Source: JBBQZO01 sp038207625
GTDB lineage: Bacteria; Pseudomonadota; Gammaproteobacteria; Burkholderiales; Burkholderiaceae_D
Direction of reading: 5' to 3'
Length of the DNA stretch: 64,000 nucleotides
Assembly: GCA_038207625.1 (NCBI GenBank)
Contig: JBBQZO010000015.1
Span: forward strand, 1-64,000
The notes beneath the pieces are model-generated. The model was not told the origin of the DNA, ran no database searches, and was given only the letters and a program-made list of their open reading frames with translations. Made by a program: the position numbers and the translations under genes. Shown piece by piece: positions 52,618 to 62,098 of the stretch (positions within the stretch are counted from its first letter, which is position 1; each line of letters begins with the position of its first letter).

Positions 52618-53919
52618 ATGGAGACGATCATCGTTGTAGGGGGCGGCGCAGGCGGCCTGGAACTGGCCACACGGCTGGGCGACAAACTGGGCAAGAGCGG
52701 GCGCGCGCGTATCGTGCTGGTCGATCGCTCGCCGGCCCATTTCTGGAAACCGCTGTTGCACACGGTCGCTTCGGGTAAGCGCGACCCGGCCCTGTGTGAA
52801 ATCGAATATTCGGCCCAGGCCAGCGAGCATGGTTTCACGTTCGAGCAGGGCGAATTGCTGGCCATCGAACGCGACGAACGCCACATCGTGCTGGCGCCAT
52901 GCACCAGCGCCGACGGGCTGGAAGTGCAGCCGCGCCGCGCGCTGGCCTATACCCGGCTGGTGCTGGCGTTCGGTTCCGTGACCAATTTTTTCAACGTGCC
53001 CGGCGCTTGCGAACACGTGCTCACGCTGGATAACGTGGGCCAGGCCGAAGCGTTCCGCGCGCGCTTCGTGGCGCTTTGCATCGCTGCCAGCGCCCACAAT
53101 GCACGCGGCGCGCGGCCATATCGGCGGGTCGATATCACCATCGTCGGCGGCGGCGCCACCGGCGTCGAGCTGGCGGCAGAACTCAGTTTCAGCGCGCGCG
53201 CGCTGGCCAGGTACAAGGTGCATACGCTCGATCCGGTGCGCGATGTGCGCATCAGCATCCTGGAGCGCGGCAAGCATCTGCTGCCGCATTTGCCTGCCGC
53301 CTTGTCAACCCGGGCCGAGTCCTACCTGCGCGGACTCGGCGTGCAGGTGTGCACCGGTGTGGGTGTGGCCAGCGTGGCGGCCGACGGTGTGCGCGACGTC
53401 GATGGTGTGTTGCATGGCGCCGACATGATGTTGTGGGCGGCCGGCGTCGAGGGACCGCAAATTTGCGCCACGCTTGGGCTGACGCTCAATCAGAACCGCC
53501 AGATCAAGGTGTTGCCGTCGCTGCAGACGCTGGACGACCCGGCCATCTTCGCCATCGGCGACTGCGCCAGCTTCGTCTGCCCGGTCAAGGGCGTGGCACC
53601 GCCGCGCGCGCAGGTGGCGCACCAGCAGGCCTTGTTCCTGGCCGACGCGCTGGCGCAGGACGCACGGGGGCCGTTGCCGATGTTCAGCTACCGCGATTAC
53701 GGTTCGCTGGTGTCGCTCGGCCCGGTGGCAGGGGTCGGCATCCTGGTGGGCGCGCTGACCGGTCGCAAGCTGTCGGTCAGCGGCGCGATGGCGCAGACAC
53801 TGTATGCGCTGATGTATCAGAAGCATTTGCTGGCCTTGCACGGTTTCGTGCGCGCGGCGGCGCAGGCGCTGGCAAGCTGGCTGCGCGCAAAGACGTCGCC
53901 GCCGGTCAAGCTGCACTAA
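52618..53919 (+). CDS. ndh: Type II NADH dehydrogenase (NDH-2)
   Basis: 433 residues. The FAD-binding fold is IIVVGGGAGGLELATRLGD; the NADH-binding fold is ITIVGGGATGVELAAELSF (about 175-193); the flavin-side motif IFAIGDCASF is present. The C-terminal stretch (YGSLVSLGPVAGVGILVGAL, then LYALMYQKHLLALHGFV) is the membrane-surface anchor of NDH-2 enzymes. It oxidises NADH and reduces ubiquinone without proton pumping. It probably belongs with the upstream HAD-like gene. Confidence 0.92.
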   Translation: METIIVVGGGAGGLELATRLGDKLGKSGRARIVLVDRSPAHFWKPLLHTVASGKRDPALCEIEYSAQASEHGFTFEQGELLAIERDERHIVLAPCTSADGLEVQPRRALAYTRLVLAFGSVTNFFNVPGACEHVLTLDNVGQAEAFRARFVALCIAASAHNARGARPYRRVDITIVGGGATGVELAAELSFSARALARYKVHTLDPVRDVRISILERGKHLLPHLPAALSTRAESYLRGLGVQVCTGVGVASVAADGVRDVDGVLHGADMMLWAAGVEGPQICATLGLTLNQNRQIKVLPSLQTLDDPAIFAIGDCASFVCPVKGVAPPRAQVAHQQALFLADALAQDARGPLPMFSYRDYGSLVSLGPVAGVGILVGALTGRKLSVSGAMAQTLYALMYQKHLLALHGFVRAAAQALASWLRAKTSPPVKLH

Positions 53920-54101
53920 AGCCGACCCACGTTGGCCAGCTTGCCCATTGGGGCTCGCTGGCTGCGCGCAGTTGCGGCGCCAGAATGGGGGTAACGGCGT
54001 GCCGGTGACGCTCGGCTGGCGCCGATGGGCATGGTAGAATTTTCGCCTGGCGAAGTTGACCGCCATCGATCCTCTATCTTCTCGCTGACAGGAACTGCGG
54101 C

Positions 54102-55103
54102 ATGACACTCATTGAAGCGCTGAGCGCCGGCCTTGAACACCATCGGGCAGGGCGCTTTGCTCAGGCCGAACCGTACTACCAGGCGATCCTGACGGAGCAT
54201 CCCGAGCATCCTGATGCGAACCACTACATGGGGATGCTCGGCGTGCATGGCGGGCAGATCGAAGCGGCGCTGCCCTGGCTGGCCAAAGCGCTGCGCGCCC
54301 GTCCGGAGTCGACCGCGTTTCGCCTGGCGTACGCGCGCGCTTTGCTGTCAATTGGTAGAGCGCGCGAAACGCTCACCGCGCTCGATGCTGGAACTGCGCG
54401 CGCCGGCGTACTGCCCGCGGAACTGGCGGTGCTGCGCGCACGCGCCAGCGCCATGCTCGATCAGGCCGATGCGCGCGGGGTGGCGTCCGTGTCCAAGGTG
54501 TTTTGTATCGGGCGCAACAAGACCGGCACAACGTCCCTGGATGCAGCCTTGCGTGCGCTCGGCTTTCGGATGGGGGAGCAGGCGCAGGGTGAGGTGCTGC
54601 TGGAGGACTGGGCGCAGCGTCGCTTCGGGAAGATCGTCGAACTATGTCGAAGTGCGGACGCGTTCCAGGATATCCCCTTTTCCTTGCCATACACGTATCA
54701 GGCGCTCGATCAAGCATTCCCGAATAGCAAGTTCATTTTGTCGGTACGCAGCACGCCGGAGCAGTGGTTTGGCTCGGTAACGCGGTTTCACACCGGACTG
54801 ATCGGCAAGGGGCGTTTGCCCAACGCCGACGACTTGCGCGCGTATGCATATCGGGCCACTGGCTGGCTCTGGCGCAATCAGGAACTCGTCTACGGCATCA
54901 ACGCCGATACCTTGTACGACGAAGCGATCTACAAGGCGCATTACCTGAGCCATAATCAACAGGTGCAGGACTATTTCAAATACCGACCGGCCGACCTGCT
55001 GGTGCTCGATCTGTCCAACGGCGACGCAATGGCGCGCCTGTGCGCATTTCTTGGATTTTCAGATTGCGCGATGGCGATGCCTCACCTGAATCGTTCGGCC
55101 TGA
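54102..55103 (+). CDS. Sulfotransferase-family protein with TPR repeats
   Basis: 333 residues. Residues about 1-125 are TPR-like repeats (HRAGRFAQAEPYYQAILTEH; HYMGMLGVHGGQIEAALPWL). The rest is a sulfotransferase fold: the 5'-phosphosulfate loop is KVFCIGRNKTGTTSLDAALR, the FILSVRSTPEQWFGSV strand carries the 3'-phosphate-binding Arg/Ser, and a C-terminal DLLVLDLSNGDAMARLCAFL helps close the site. It would transfer sulfate from PAPS to a glycan or peptide. No PAPS or polysaccharide gene adjoins it. A downstream stretch to 55656 appears empty. Confidence 0.88.
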   Translation: MTLIEALSAGLEHHRAGRFAQAEPYYQAILTEHPEHPDANHYMGMLGVHGGQIEAALPWLAKALRARPESTAFRLAYARALLSIGRARETLTALDAGTARAGVLPAELAVLRARASAMLDQADARGVASVSKVFCIGRNKTGTTSLDAALRALGFRMGEQAQGEVLLEDWAQRRFGKIVELCRSADAFQDIPFSLPYTYQALDQAFPNSKFILSVRSTPEQWFGSVTRFHTGLIGKGRLPNADDLRAYAYRATGWLWRNQELVYGINADTLYDEAIYKAHYLSHNQQVQDYFKYRPADLLVLDLSNGDAMARLCAFLGFSDCAMAMPHLNRSA

Positions 55104-55656
55104 CGGCACCGCGCGGCCCCGCGGCTGGCAGAGGATGTCCAGCTGGTGGACGATGTCGTTCCTGTCGGCGTTCGGGCGCTTTACCACCGGCGCATCCCGG
55201 TCGATGCACACCCAATTGCTGACGGGTTTGGCGGTGCTTCTGCTGTCCGCCGCGAGCTTCACGCGAACGCCACGCGCGCATGGTTTTGTCACCGTAGCGC
55301 AACGCGACGGTGTCGTCGCGCTGTCCCATCAGGATGGTGGCGCCAGACTTCCCCAGAGCATCGACAACGCAGCGCAGCCATTTTCCACCCTCCTTAGAAC
55401 TTGATGTGCTTCCTATTCATGGCGCAGCTTTGCTGGGGCGGACGATTCGGTTTGATCTGCCGTTTGGTCAATGCGCCCCGTGAAATGCATGCCATTGAAG
55501 AGCGCCATCTGTACGTCCCCGTACAGATCGCGTACGCCGTTCGGTTCACTCTCCTAATTGCACGGAAAGGCGCGCGGGCAGTGCATTGCTTGCGCGCGCA
55601 CCGCGCGATCGTTTAAAAACGCGCAACCGCGCCATCACACAATAGGGATAAATACC
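55104..55656. other. 553-bp stretch without a supported gene
   Basis: A frame at 55135-55404 contains a hydrophobic segment (TQLLTGLAVLLLSAASFTRT) like a signal peptide but has no ribosome site and no recognisable domain. Other frames are short. The last 40 bases probably hold the promoter of the OsmC gene. Confidence 0.35.
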
Positions 55657-56100
55657 ATGAGCGAAAAAATCGGCAGTGTGCATTGGGAAGGCAGCGGAAA
55701 ATCTGGTATTGGCAAGATCAGTACCGAGACCGGCGCACTGCAAGACCACCCCTACGGCTTTGCAAGTCGCTTTGGCGACGACCGTCGCGGTACCAACCCC
55801 GAAGAGATTTTGGCCGCAGCGCATGCCGCCTGCTTCACAATGGCATTTTCGTTTGCGTGCGAAAAGGCGCAGCTGCCGACCAGTGACATCGACACGAGCG
55901 CCAGCGTGCGGCTGTCGAAACAGGGCGACGGTTTCATCATCGACCGCATCGCACTGACGATGCAGGCGACGGTGCCGGGCATCGACGAGGCGACGTTCCA
56001 GCAGATTGCTGCTGCCGCGAAGCGCGAATGCCCGCTGTCAAAAGCGCTCGCGGGCGTGGCGGAAATCACGCTGACGGCTACGCTGCGGCCGACGACATGA
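55657..56100 (+). CDS. OsmC/Ohr-family peroxiredoxin-like protein
   Basis: 147 residues from the ATG at 55657; the open frame upstream is unsupported. Both family cysteines are present: the peroxidatic one in AAAHAACFTMAFSFACEKAQ and the resolving one in AAKRECPLSKAL. The start SVHWEGSGKSGIGKISTETG and NPEEILAAAHAACF fit OsmC rather than Ohr. It reduces organic hydroperoxides. Its stop overlaps the next start by ATGA. Confidence 0.92.
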   Translation: MSEKIGSVHWEGSGKSGIGKISTETGALQDHPYGFASRFGDDRRGTNPEEILAAAHAACFTMAFSFACEKAQLPTSDIDTSASVRLSKQGDGFIIDRIALTMQATVPGIDEATFQQIAAAAKRECPLSKALAGVAEITLTATLRPTT

Positions 56101-56411
56101 CGATGAAAACCGATCCAAAGCTCGGCGCGAAAGCGGCCGTTAACTTCGCTCATCGCGATGAGGTTCCGACCCTGCCGCACGAACGTGACCAGGCGCCGGA
56201 TGAGGTGCCCGCCAAGCCAAGGAAAGCAATGATTCAGGCTTTCAAGGATCTTCAGCGTGGCTTGGTCGACACCGACTTGCACGGTGAGCGAGGGGTGGAG
56301 GAGGTGATCAAGCAGACCCATCTCCCAACTAGCAAAGGCAGCCCCGACGCGACGACCGATGTGGCGCATGGTGCCGGGCGGCGCTTGAGGAAGCCGCCCA
56401 CGCCACGTTGA
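56097..56411 (+). CDS. Small conserved-type protein coupled to osmC
   Basis: 104 residues if it starts at 56097 (ATGA overlap with the OsmC stop) or 102 from 56103. It contains VPTLPHERDQAPDEVPAKPR, KAMIQAFKDLQRGLVDTDLH and a Pro/Arg-rich end. Short charged proteins with the phrase R-G-x-V-D-T-D are common in Burkholderiales; I know no function. Its position suggests an oxidative-stress transcript with OsmC. Confidence 0.65.
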   Translation: MTMKTDPKLGAKAAVNFAHRDEVPTLPHERDQAPDEVPAKPRKAMIQAFKDLQRGLVDTDLHGERGVEEVIKQTHLPTSKGSPDATTDVAHGAGRRLRKPPTPR

Positions 56412-56533
56412 CGGCTCGGCTCACCACCATGGCGGCCAATCGCGTGATGAGGCCGCGGCCTTGCGCGATCTGCCGTCGCCTCATTGCAGGCGCTGCACGC
56501 ATTCATCGCACCTACCGGGGGTGATCGCGGATA

Positions 56534-58728
56534 TCACGCGAGATCGAAGCGATCGAGGTTCATCACCTTATGCCATGCCGCTACAAAGTCTCGCACGAAC
56601 GCAGGTTGCGAGTCGCTGCATGCATAGACTTCCGCCAAGGCGCGCAGCTGCGAGTTCGAGCCGAACACGAGATCAACGGCGCTTGCCGTCCATTTGGGTG
56701 CCCCGGATGCCCGATCGCGCCCTTCGAATACGCTTTCCGTAGCAGAGCATTTGTGCCACGTCGTGTTCATGTCAAGCAGATTGACGAAAAAATCGTTGGT
56801 CAAACTTGCGGCCCGCTCGGTAAAAATGCCGTGCGGGGACTGCCCCACGTTGGCATTCAGGGCACGCATTCCGCCCACCAGTACCGTCATTTCGGGGGCG
56901 GTCAGCGTCAGCAGGCTGGCCCGCTCCACCAGCAGTTCCGTGGCCGATCGCCCATCACCGTTGCGCAGGTAGTTGCGGAACCCGTCCGCGGTGGGCTCAA
57001 GCACGGCGAAGGATGCTGCATCGGTGTGCTCCTGTGACGCGTCCATGCGCCCGGCCGAGAAGGGAACCTTGACGGTGTGGCCGGCGTGCTTCGCCGCTTC
57101 CTCGACGCCTGCGCAGCCGCCCAGCACGATCAGGTCAGCCAGCGAGACCTTCTTGTCACCGTGCTGCGCGCTGTTGAACTCCTGCTGGACCGTGTCGAGC
57201 AGGTGCAGGACCTGCGCCAGTTCGGCCGGCTGGTTGACGGCCCAGTCCTTCTGCGGCGCGAGGCGAATGCGTGCCCCGTTCGCCCCGCCGCGCTTGTCGC
57301 TGCCGCGAAACGTCGTCGCCGACGCCCAGGCCGTCGTGACCAACTGGGTGATGGACAGTCCGGATGCGAGAATCCGGGCCTTCAGGGCCGCCATGTCCTG
57401 CTCCCCGATCAAGGCGTGATCGCGCGCGGGAATCGGGTCTTGCCACAGCAGCGGCTCGGCCGGAACGAGCGGGCCGAGATGGCGCGACACGGGTCCCATG
57501 TCGCGATGCGTCAGCTTGTACCAGGCTCTGGCGAACAGGTCAGCAAACTGTTGCGGATTCTCGAACAGGCGCCTGGCAATCTTCTCGTAGGCAGGATCGG
57601 CTCTGAGGGCGAGGTCGGTGGTGGCCATCATCGGCGCGTGACGCTTCAATGGGTCATGGGCGTCGGGGACGGTAGCGGCGGCAGACGGGTCTTTGGGGGT
57701 CCACTGCTGCGCACCGGCGGGACTTTTCGTCAGCTCCCACTCATAGCCAAACAAGATCTTGAAGTAGTCATTGTCCCATTTCACGGGATTGGTGGTCCAG
57801 GCGCCTTCCACGCCGCTGCTGATCGTGTCGACGCCATTGCCGCTGCCAAAAGTGTTCTTCCAGCCCAAGCCTTGCTCGGCGATGTCGGCTCCCTCGGGCG
57901 CGGGGCCGACATACTGGCTTGGATCGGCCGCGCCATGCGTTTTACCAAACGTGTGCCCCCCAGCACACAGCGCAACGGTCTCTTCATCGTTCATCGCCAT
58001 CCGGGCGAAGGTCTCGCGGATGTCCCGGGCCGATGCGAGCGGATCGGGCTTGCCATTCGGACCTTCCGGATTGACATAGATCAGGCCCATCTGAACGGCC
58101 GCCAGTGGATTCTCAAGCGTACGCTCGCCGCTGTAGCGCTGGTCGCCCAGCCACTCGGATTCGGGCCCCCAGTAAATCTCGTCTGGCTCCCAGACATCTT
58201 CGCGTCCACCGGCGAAACCGAAGGTCGTGAATCCCATCGACTCCAGTGCAACATTGCCGGTGAGGATCATCAGGTCGGCCCAGGAGATCTTCTTGCCGTA
58301 CTTCTGCTTGATCGGCCAAAGCAAGCGGCGCGCCTTGTCGAGGTTCACGTTGTCTGGCCAGCTGTTGAGGGGCGCGAAGCGCTGTGTGCCCGAAGCGGAG
58401 CCGCCGCGCCCGTCGGCCACCCGGTAGGTGCCGGCACTGTGCCACGCCATGCGGATAAAGAACGCCCATAGTGGCCATAGTCGGCGGGCCACCAGGGCTG
58501 CGACGCCGTCATCAAGGCGTGCAAATCCTCGATGACACGGGCCAGGTCAAGGCTTTGGAACTGCTCGGCGTAATTGAACCCCGGATCCATGGGATTGGAC
58601 AGTGATGAGTGCTGGTGCAAGAACTTCAGGTTTAACTGATCTGGCCACCAGTGCGCATTCGTCGTGGCGCCTGCGGCGCTCGATTTGCGCGCGCCGCCCT
58701 GGAACGGGCAGCTCGATTCGGTTGTCAC
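56534..58728 (-). pseudogene. katG: Catalase-peroxidase KatG, broken by one-base frameshift
   Basis: The gene starts at a GTG (58728) preceded by AAGGAGA: VTTESSCPFQGG fits KatG N-termini. The frame runs to WWPADYGHYG and then must shift: from about 58466 the other frame gives FIRMAWHSAGTYR, the distal His/Arg site, and the rest is intact, with LCAGGHTFGKTHGA (proximal heme histidine region), and the C-terminal catalase-like repeat. Adding one C to GGGCGTTC (minus strand, around 58463-58467) restores YGPFFIRMAWH and gives 731 residues, the usual KatG length. Without repair no active enzyme is made. It may be a real null or an assembly error. It lies convergent with the OsmC pair. Confidence 0.92.
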
Positions 58729-59551
58729 GATTCTCTCCTTGGGTTGTTCGCGCTTCACTGCGCAGCCATCTACGTCAACACGCTATGGAATGCAATGAAG
58801 GGTACAGCAACTGATGAAGACGCGGTGTTTGATGGGTGGTGCTGAGGTATCCACACTCGGCGCCAAGGCGTTTGATCAGGTTAGAAAGCCAGTGCCGGCG
58901 CCGTCGCGCTTGAATGCCCGCAGCGCGGTCGAGCGCCACGCGCCGTTTTCGTCGCAGCCGACGCGTTGAGGCAGGCGTCTGGCCGGTTGGCATTGTTCGC
59001 GCGCGGCCAAGGTCAGGCCGCTGCAATGGATGCCATCGTCACGGCGTGACGACGCAACGTGCTGGTATCACTGCGGCCATGTCCATGGCACACGGGAATT
59101 GCCTCTGCGCGCCTGCGTTGGCTATCCTTTTCAATGCAGTGAGGGTGAATAGTTAAAGATCAATCGGCCGGTATTTTGCCGTAATCTACCGTATCTCGAT
59201 GCCATATTTCCGTGGTTCATCGCAATGTGCTTCGCATGGTGCATTGCTTGCGTTACTCTGGCACCGCGCTGAGAAAAGCTCTGCAAAGCGTCTATTTTGA
59301 ATGATGGTTAGTTGTCAAATAAATACTGCGCGACATCGACTTGTAGCCCGGCATCAGCTTGCTGTCGATTGCATGGCGATCATTGAAGATGTTCACGGGT
59401 ATTATTTGATATAGAACTATTTGAGCCAGCGCGACGTCTTAGAAATGCAATAATTATTGACAATCGAACGGTTGTAAAATGCTGTACTTTTTTGAACAAA
59501 TAGTCATGTCAATTGAAGGTCGGCATGCGGGAAAAATATAAAATATAAAAT
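58729..59551. other. 823-bp stretch with AT-rich downstream half
   Basis: No frame is convincing. GC content falls from about 59150 on, marking entry to an atypical region that continues through the DUF4386 gene. TTGACA at 59457-59462 followed by TAAAAT at 59475-59480 is promoter-like but with too short a spacer (12). The katG promoter should lie near 58740-58800. Confidence 0.45.
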
Positions 59552-60280
59552 ATGAAAAATTTTGACATTGAGAACGTTCCGCAATTGTATGCGCGCATTG
59601 CAGGTGTGCTGTATCTTGCGGTAATTGGTTTGGGCATATTCGCCGAGGCATATGTGATAAATCATTTTCGCACGCCAGGTGACGTCGCGGCGCTGTCCAA
59701 GAATATCCTTGCAGAGCCTGCACTGTGGAATATTGGGGCGCTTGCCAACTTGACGCTGATTTTGTGCGCGGTTGCGTTAACGTGGTTGTTATATTTACTG
59801 CTTAAACCAGTCAATCAGAGTCTGACCATTTTGGCCGTTTTCTTTTGTGTTCTGTCACTTGCAATAGAAACTGTCAGCAAGCTATTTCAATTCCTGGTGG
59901 TGCCAATCATAACCAGTCCAAGCATGATGAAAGCTTTTGAACCAGAGCAATTGCACGCTCTGGCAAATTTCTGCCTTCGGTCACACGATATCGCGTTCAA
60001 TATCGCGCTGATACTATTTGGCATAACCTGCATTATCTACGGTTGCCTGATATTTAGATCCCGATATCTTCCAAAGTTGATTGGTGTGCTTATGCAAATC
60101 GCTGGGGTATGCTATTTAATTGCCTGTTTCTCTGCGCTGTTTGCACCGTCATTTTCCGATTTGATTAGTCCGGCAATTCTGTTGCCATCCCTAATAGGGG
60201 AAGCGTCATTTTGTTTTTGGCTGCTGGTAAAGGGTGTGGATATCGCTGAATGGAATGTTAGTGTGCGGGCTATTAAGTAG
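59552..60280 (+). CDS. DUF4386-family membrane protein, atypical composition
   Basis: 242 residues with about six membrane helices (VLYLAVIGLGIFAEAYVINH; LWNIGALANLTLILCAVALT; LIGVLMQIAGVCYLIACFSA and others). The family start LYARIAGVLYLAVIGLG and the later KLFQFLVVPI fit DUF4386. No function is known; some members are co-located with stress or antibiotic genes. No Shine-Dalgarno sequence is evident. The gene is clearly AT-richer than its surroundings and sits by an integrase relic and a tRNA gene, suggesting horizontal origin. Confidence 0.8.
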   Translation: MKNFDIENVPQLYARIAGVLYLAVIGLGIFAEAYVINHFRTPGDVAALSKNILAEPALWNIGALANLTLILCAVALTWLLYLLLKPVNQSLTILAVFFCVLSLAIETVSKLFQFLVVPIITSPSMMKAFEPEQLHALANFCLRSHDIAFNIALILFGITCIIYGCLIFRSRYLPKLIGVLMQIAGVCYLIACFSALFAPSFSDLISPAILLPSLIGEASFCFWLLVKGVDIAEWNVSVRAIK

Positions 60281-60360
60281 AGGTCTGCGCGACTGGGCGG
60301 CGCGGATTGGACTACGGCTCCGTCCTATTTCGCGTGGTGCGTCATCATCCAACCGCTATG

Positions 60361-60700
60361 TGAACCTGTCTGATGTTTGTTGACGATAGGCAGCGGAAAA
60401 CGTCGCTACATCCGGGGTGATGCGCGGATAAATGGTCGTCACCTTGGCCCCGCCAGGGGCGACGCCGGCGGTTAGCACAGCCTTGGCGTTGGCGCGGTGG
60501 ATGGATGCCTATGCAGACGGTATCGCAAGGACGAACGCTACCAGCGAGTGCCCTGCGTTTGCCGCCGTAGCGGTAATTCATGTGCCAGTACTTCGCGCTC
60601 TTGAGTGCACGAGCAGATACATGCCGCCGGCGTCGGTGTATTTATCGCCGAATTCTTTGATCAGTTTGGCGTTCTACACGAGCGAGTCGGTCAGTGGCAT
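60361..60700 (-). pseudogene. Decayed P4-type tyrosine integrase, N-terminal arm-binding part
   Basis: Reading the minus strand from ATG at 60700 gives MPLTDSLV, a stop, then NAKLIKEFGDKYTDAGGMYL LVH. After a frameshift follows AKYWHMNYRYGGKRRALAG, and after another, HRANAKAVLTAGVAPGGAKV. These match the DUF4102 arm-DNA-binding domain of P4-like integrases (P-L-T-D, D-x-x-G-L-Y-L-L-V, K-Y-W-R-x-x-Y-R). At least one in-frame stop and two frameshifts, and no catalytic domain, show it is dead. It lies next to tRNA-Leu, the usual attachment target. The finding is clear from the protein fragments; exact ends are approximate. Confidence 0.85.
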
Positions 60701-60812
60701 GCCAGCATCATTAGGTTTGGCGGTATACGATGTGCGTCTAGCAAAATGTACCGCCAAATCGACCCGCAAGTGCTTGAGTCTTGTTGGTATCTTAAGAGAT
60801 GGACCGAGGCAT

Positions 60813-60849
60813 AAAAAAACCCGCCTTCATATAGAGAGGGGCGGGTTTT
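60813..60849 (-). terminator. Rho-independent terminator of tRNA-Leu
   Basis: On the minus strand AAACCCGCC and GGCGGGTTT form a 9-bp stem around a 14-base loop, followed by a run of seven T residues (60813-60819). It lies 33 bases beyond the 3' end of the tRNA gene. Confidence 0.88.
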
Positions 60850-60881
60850 GCGACGTTCCGACTTGCTTTGATTGTAACTAT

Positions 60882-60968
60882 TGGTGCCCGGGACCGGAAT
60901 CGAACCGGTACGTCCTTACGAACACGAGATTTTAAGTCTCGGGTGTCTACCAGTTTCACCACCCGGGC
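60882..60968 (-). tRNA. tRNA-Leu (anticodon UAA)
   Basis: Read on the minus strand, GCCCGGG at the 5' end pairs with CCCGGGC before ACCA at the 3' end. The anticodon stem-loop is CGAGACTTAAAATCTCG with TAA as anticodon. The D-loop region GTGGTGAAACTGGTAGACAC and T-arm GGTTCGATTCC are typical, and a class-II variable arm is present (87 nt with encoded CCA). The decayed integrase lies on its 3' side. Confidence 0.95.
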
Positions 60969-61181
60969 AACGAGGCAAGATTCTAGCACAATTGCCAAGC
61001 GTACTCCAACGCCTGGCCGGCCACGCTAGCCCGAACGGGTCGCGCACGCTGCCGGCTGCGCGGCGCCCGGCCGTTGGCGCCGGCGGTCGGCTTGGGCGCC
61101 GGCGTCGGATGGTGTAGCATGCGTGGCTGGCGCGCCGGCCGATTGCTGCCGCTGCGGCGCCGGAATTATCAAGGACGAACA

Positions 61182-61958
61182 TTGAACATCACTATCAACG
61201 AGGAACTGCGTTCCTTCATCGATCCACTGACCAGTAACGAATACGCGGCGCTCGAGCGCAGCCTGCTGGCCGAAGGTTGCCGCGACGCGCTGGTGTTGTG
61301 GGGCGATGTGCTGATCGACGGACACAACCGCTACGCCATCTGCCGGCAGCACGGGATCGACTTCAAGACGGTACAAAACGCCAGCTTCGCCTCGCTCGAC
61401 GATGTGATGCTGTGGATGATTGATAATCATTTGGCGCGCCGCAGCGTGTCCGACTACCAGCGCGGCGTGCTGGCACTGCGCAAGAAGGATATTGTGGCCG
61501 CGCGCGTGGGCCAGCGCGCCAGCGCGCCGGACGCGCCCGCCGCCGGCACCGCCCAGCCGCCTGAGTCGCCGCCGTGGAACACGCGCGAGGACGTGGCCAA
61601 GGCTGCGCGCGTGTCGAGCAACACCATCAGCCAGATAGAGCGGATTCAGAAGGCGGCCACGCCCGAGCTGGTCGAAGCGGTGCGCGCCGGAACCATTTCA
61701 ATCAATGCGGCGGCGACTGTGTCGTCGCTGCCCGAATCGGCCCAGATCGCTGCCGTGGCGGGCGGTCGCAAGGAATTGCAGCAGGCGGCGCGCCAGGTGC
61801 GCGAGCAGAAGGCGGGCAGTCGTCCGCCCAAGGAGCCGGCCGGTGACGAGGCGCAGTTGCGCGCCGAAGTGGCCAGCTTGAGCGCCCAGGTGGCCAAGCT
61901 GACGGCGGAAAACGCCGCGCTGGCCGAGCGCCTGGCCGCCTTGGACGCGCCCAGCTAA
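61182..61958 (+). CDS. ParB/RepB-like DNA-binding protein
   Basis: 258 residues from a TTG start that follows AAGGACGAAC; the open frame further upstream starts inside a Gly/Arg-rich non-coding stretch. Residues about 5-90 hold a ParB N-domain-like fold (LWGDVLIDGHNRYAICRQHG), then helix-turn-helix (EDVAKAARVSSNTISQIERI), and a C-terminal coiled coil (about 215-255). There is no ParA partner nearby and no visible parS, so it is not the chromosomal segregation ParB; such orphan proteins are frequent in these bacteria. A role in replication or gene regulation is possible. Confidence 0.75.
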   Translation: MNITINEELRSFIDPLTSNEYAALERSLLAEGCRDALVLWGDVLIDGHNRYAICRQHGIDFKTVQNASFASLDDVMLWMIDNHLARRSVSDYQRGVLALRKKDIVAARVGQRASAPDAPAAGTAQPPESPPWNTREDVAKAARVSSNTISQIERIQKAATPELVEAVRAGTISINAAATVSSLPESAQIAAVAGGRKELQQAARQVREQKAGSRPPKEPAGDEAQLRAEVASLSAQVAKLTAENAALAERLAALDAPS

Positions 61959-62041
61959 GCACGGCGCCGTGGCGCGCGCGCCCACGCTGCCGTTGGCACC
62001 GCATAGCGCGCCGGCGCTGGCGTCGCGCCCAGCGCGCTTGT

Positions 62042-62047
62042 TATAAT
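62042..62047 (+). promoter_or_regulatory. Candidate -10 box upstream of thymidine kinase
   Basis: A perfect TATAAT lies 52 bases before the GTG start. No good -35 box is seen 17 bases upstream, so confidence is moderate. Confidence 0.4.
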
Positions 62048-62098
62048 CGGCCGCTTCGAGGCGCGCGTCGCCTCCATCATTTCGGTACAGGGCAGGCA

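Noticed and set aside
55135..55404. Frame with a signal-peptide-like segment
   Set aside because: No ribosome site, and the mature part has no recognisable fold.
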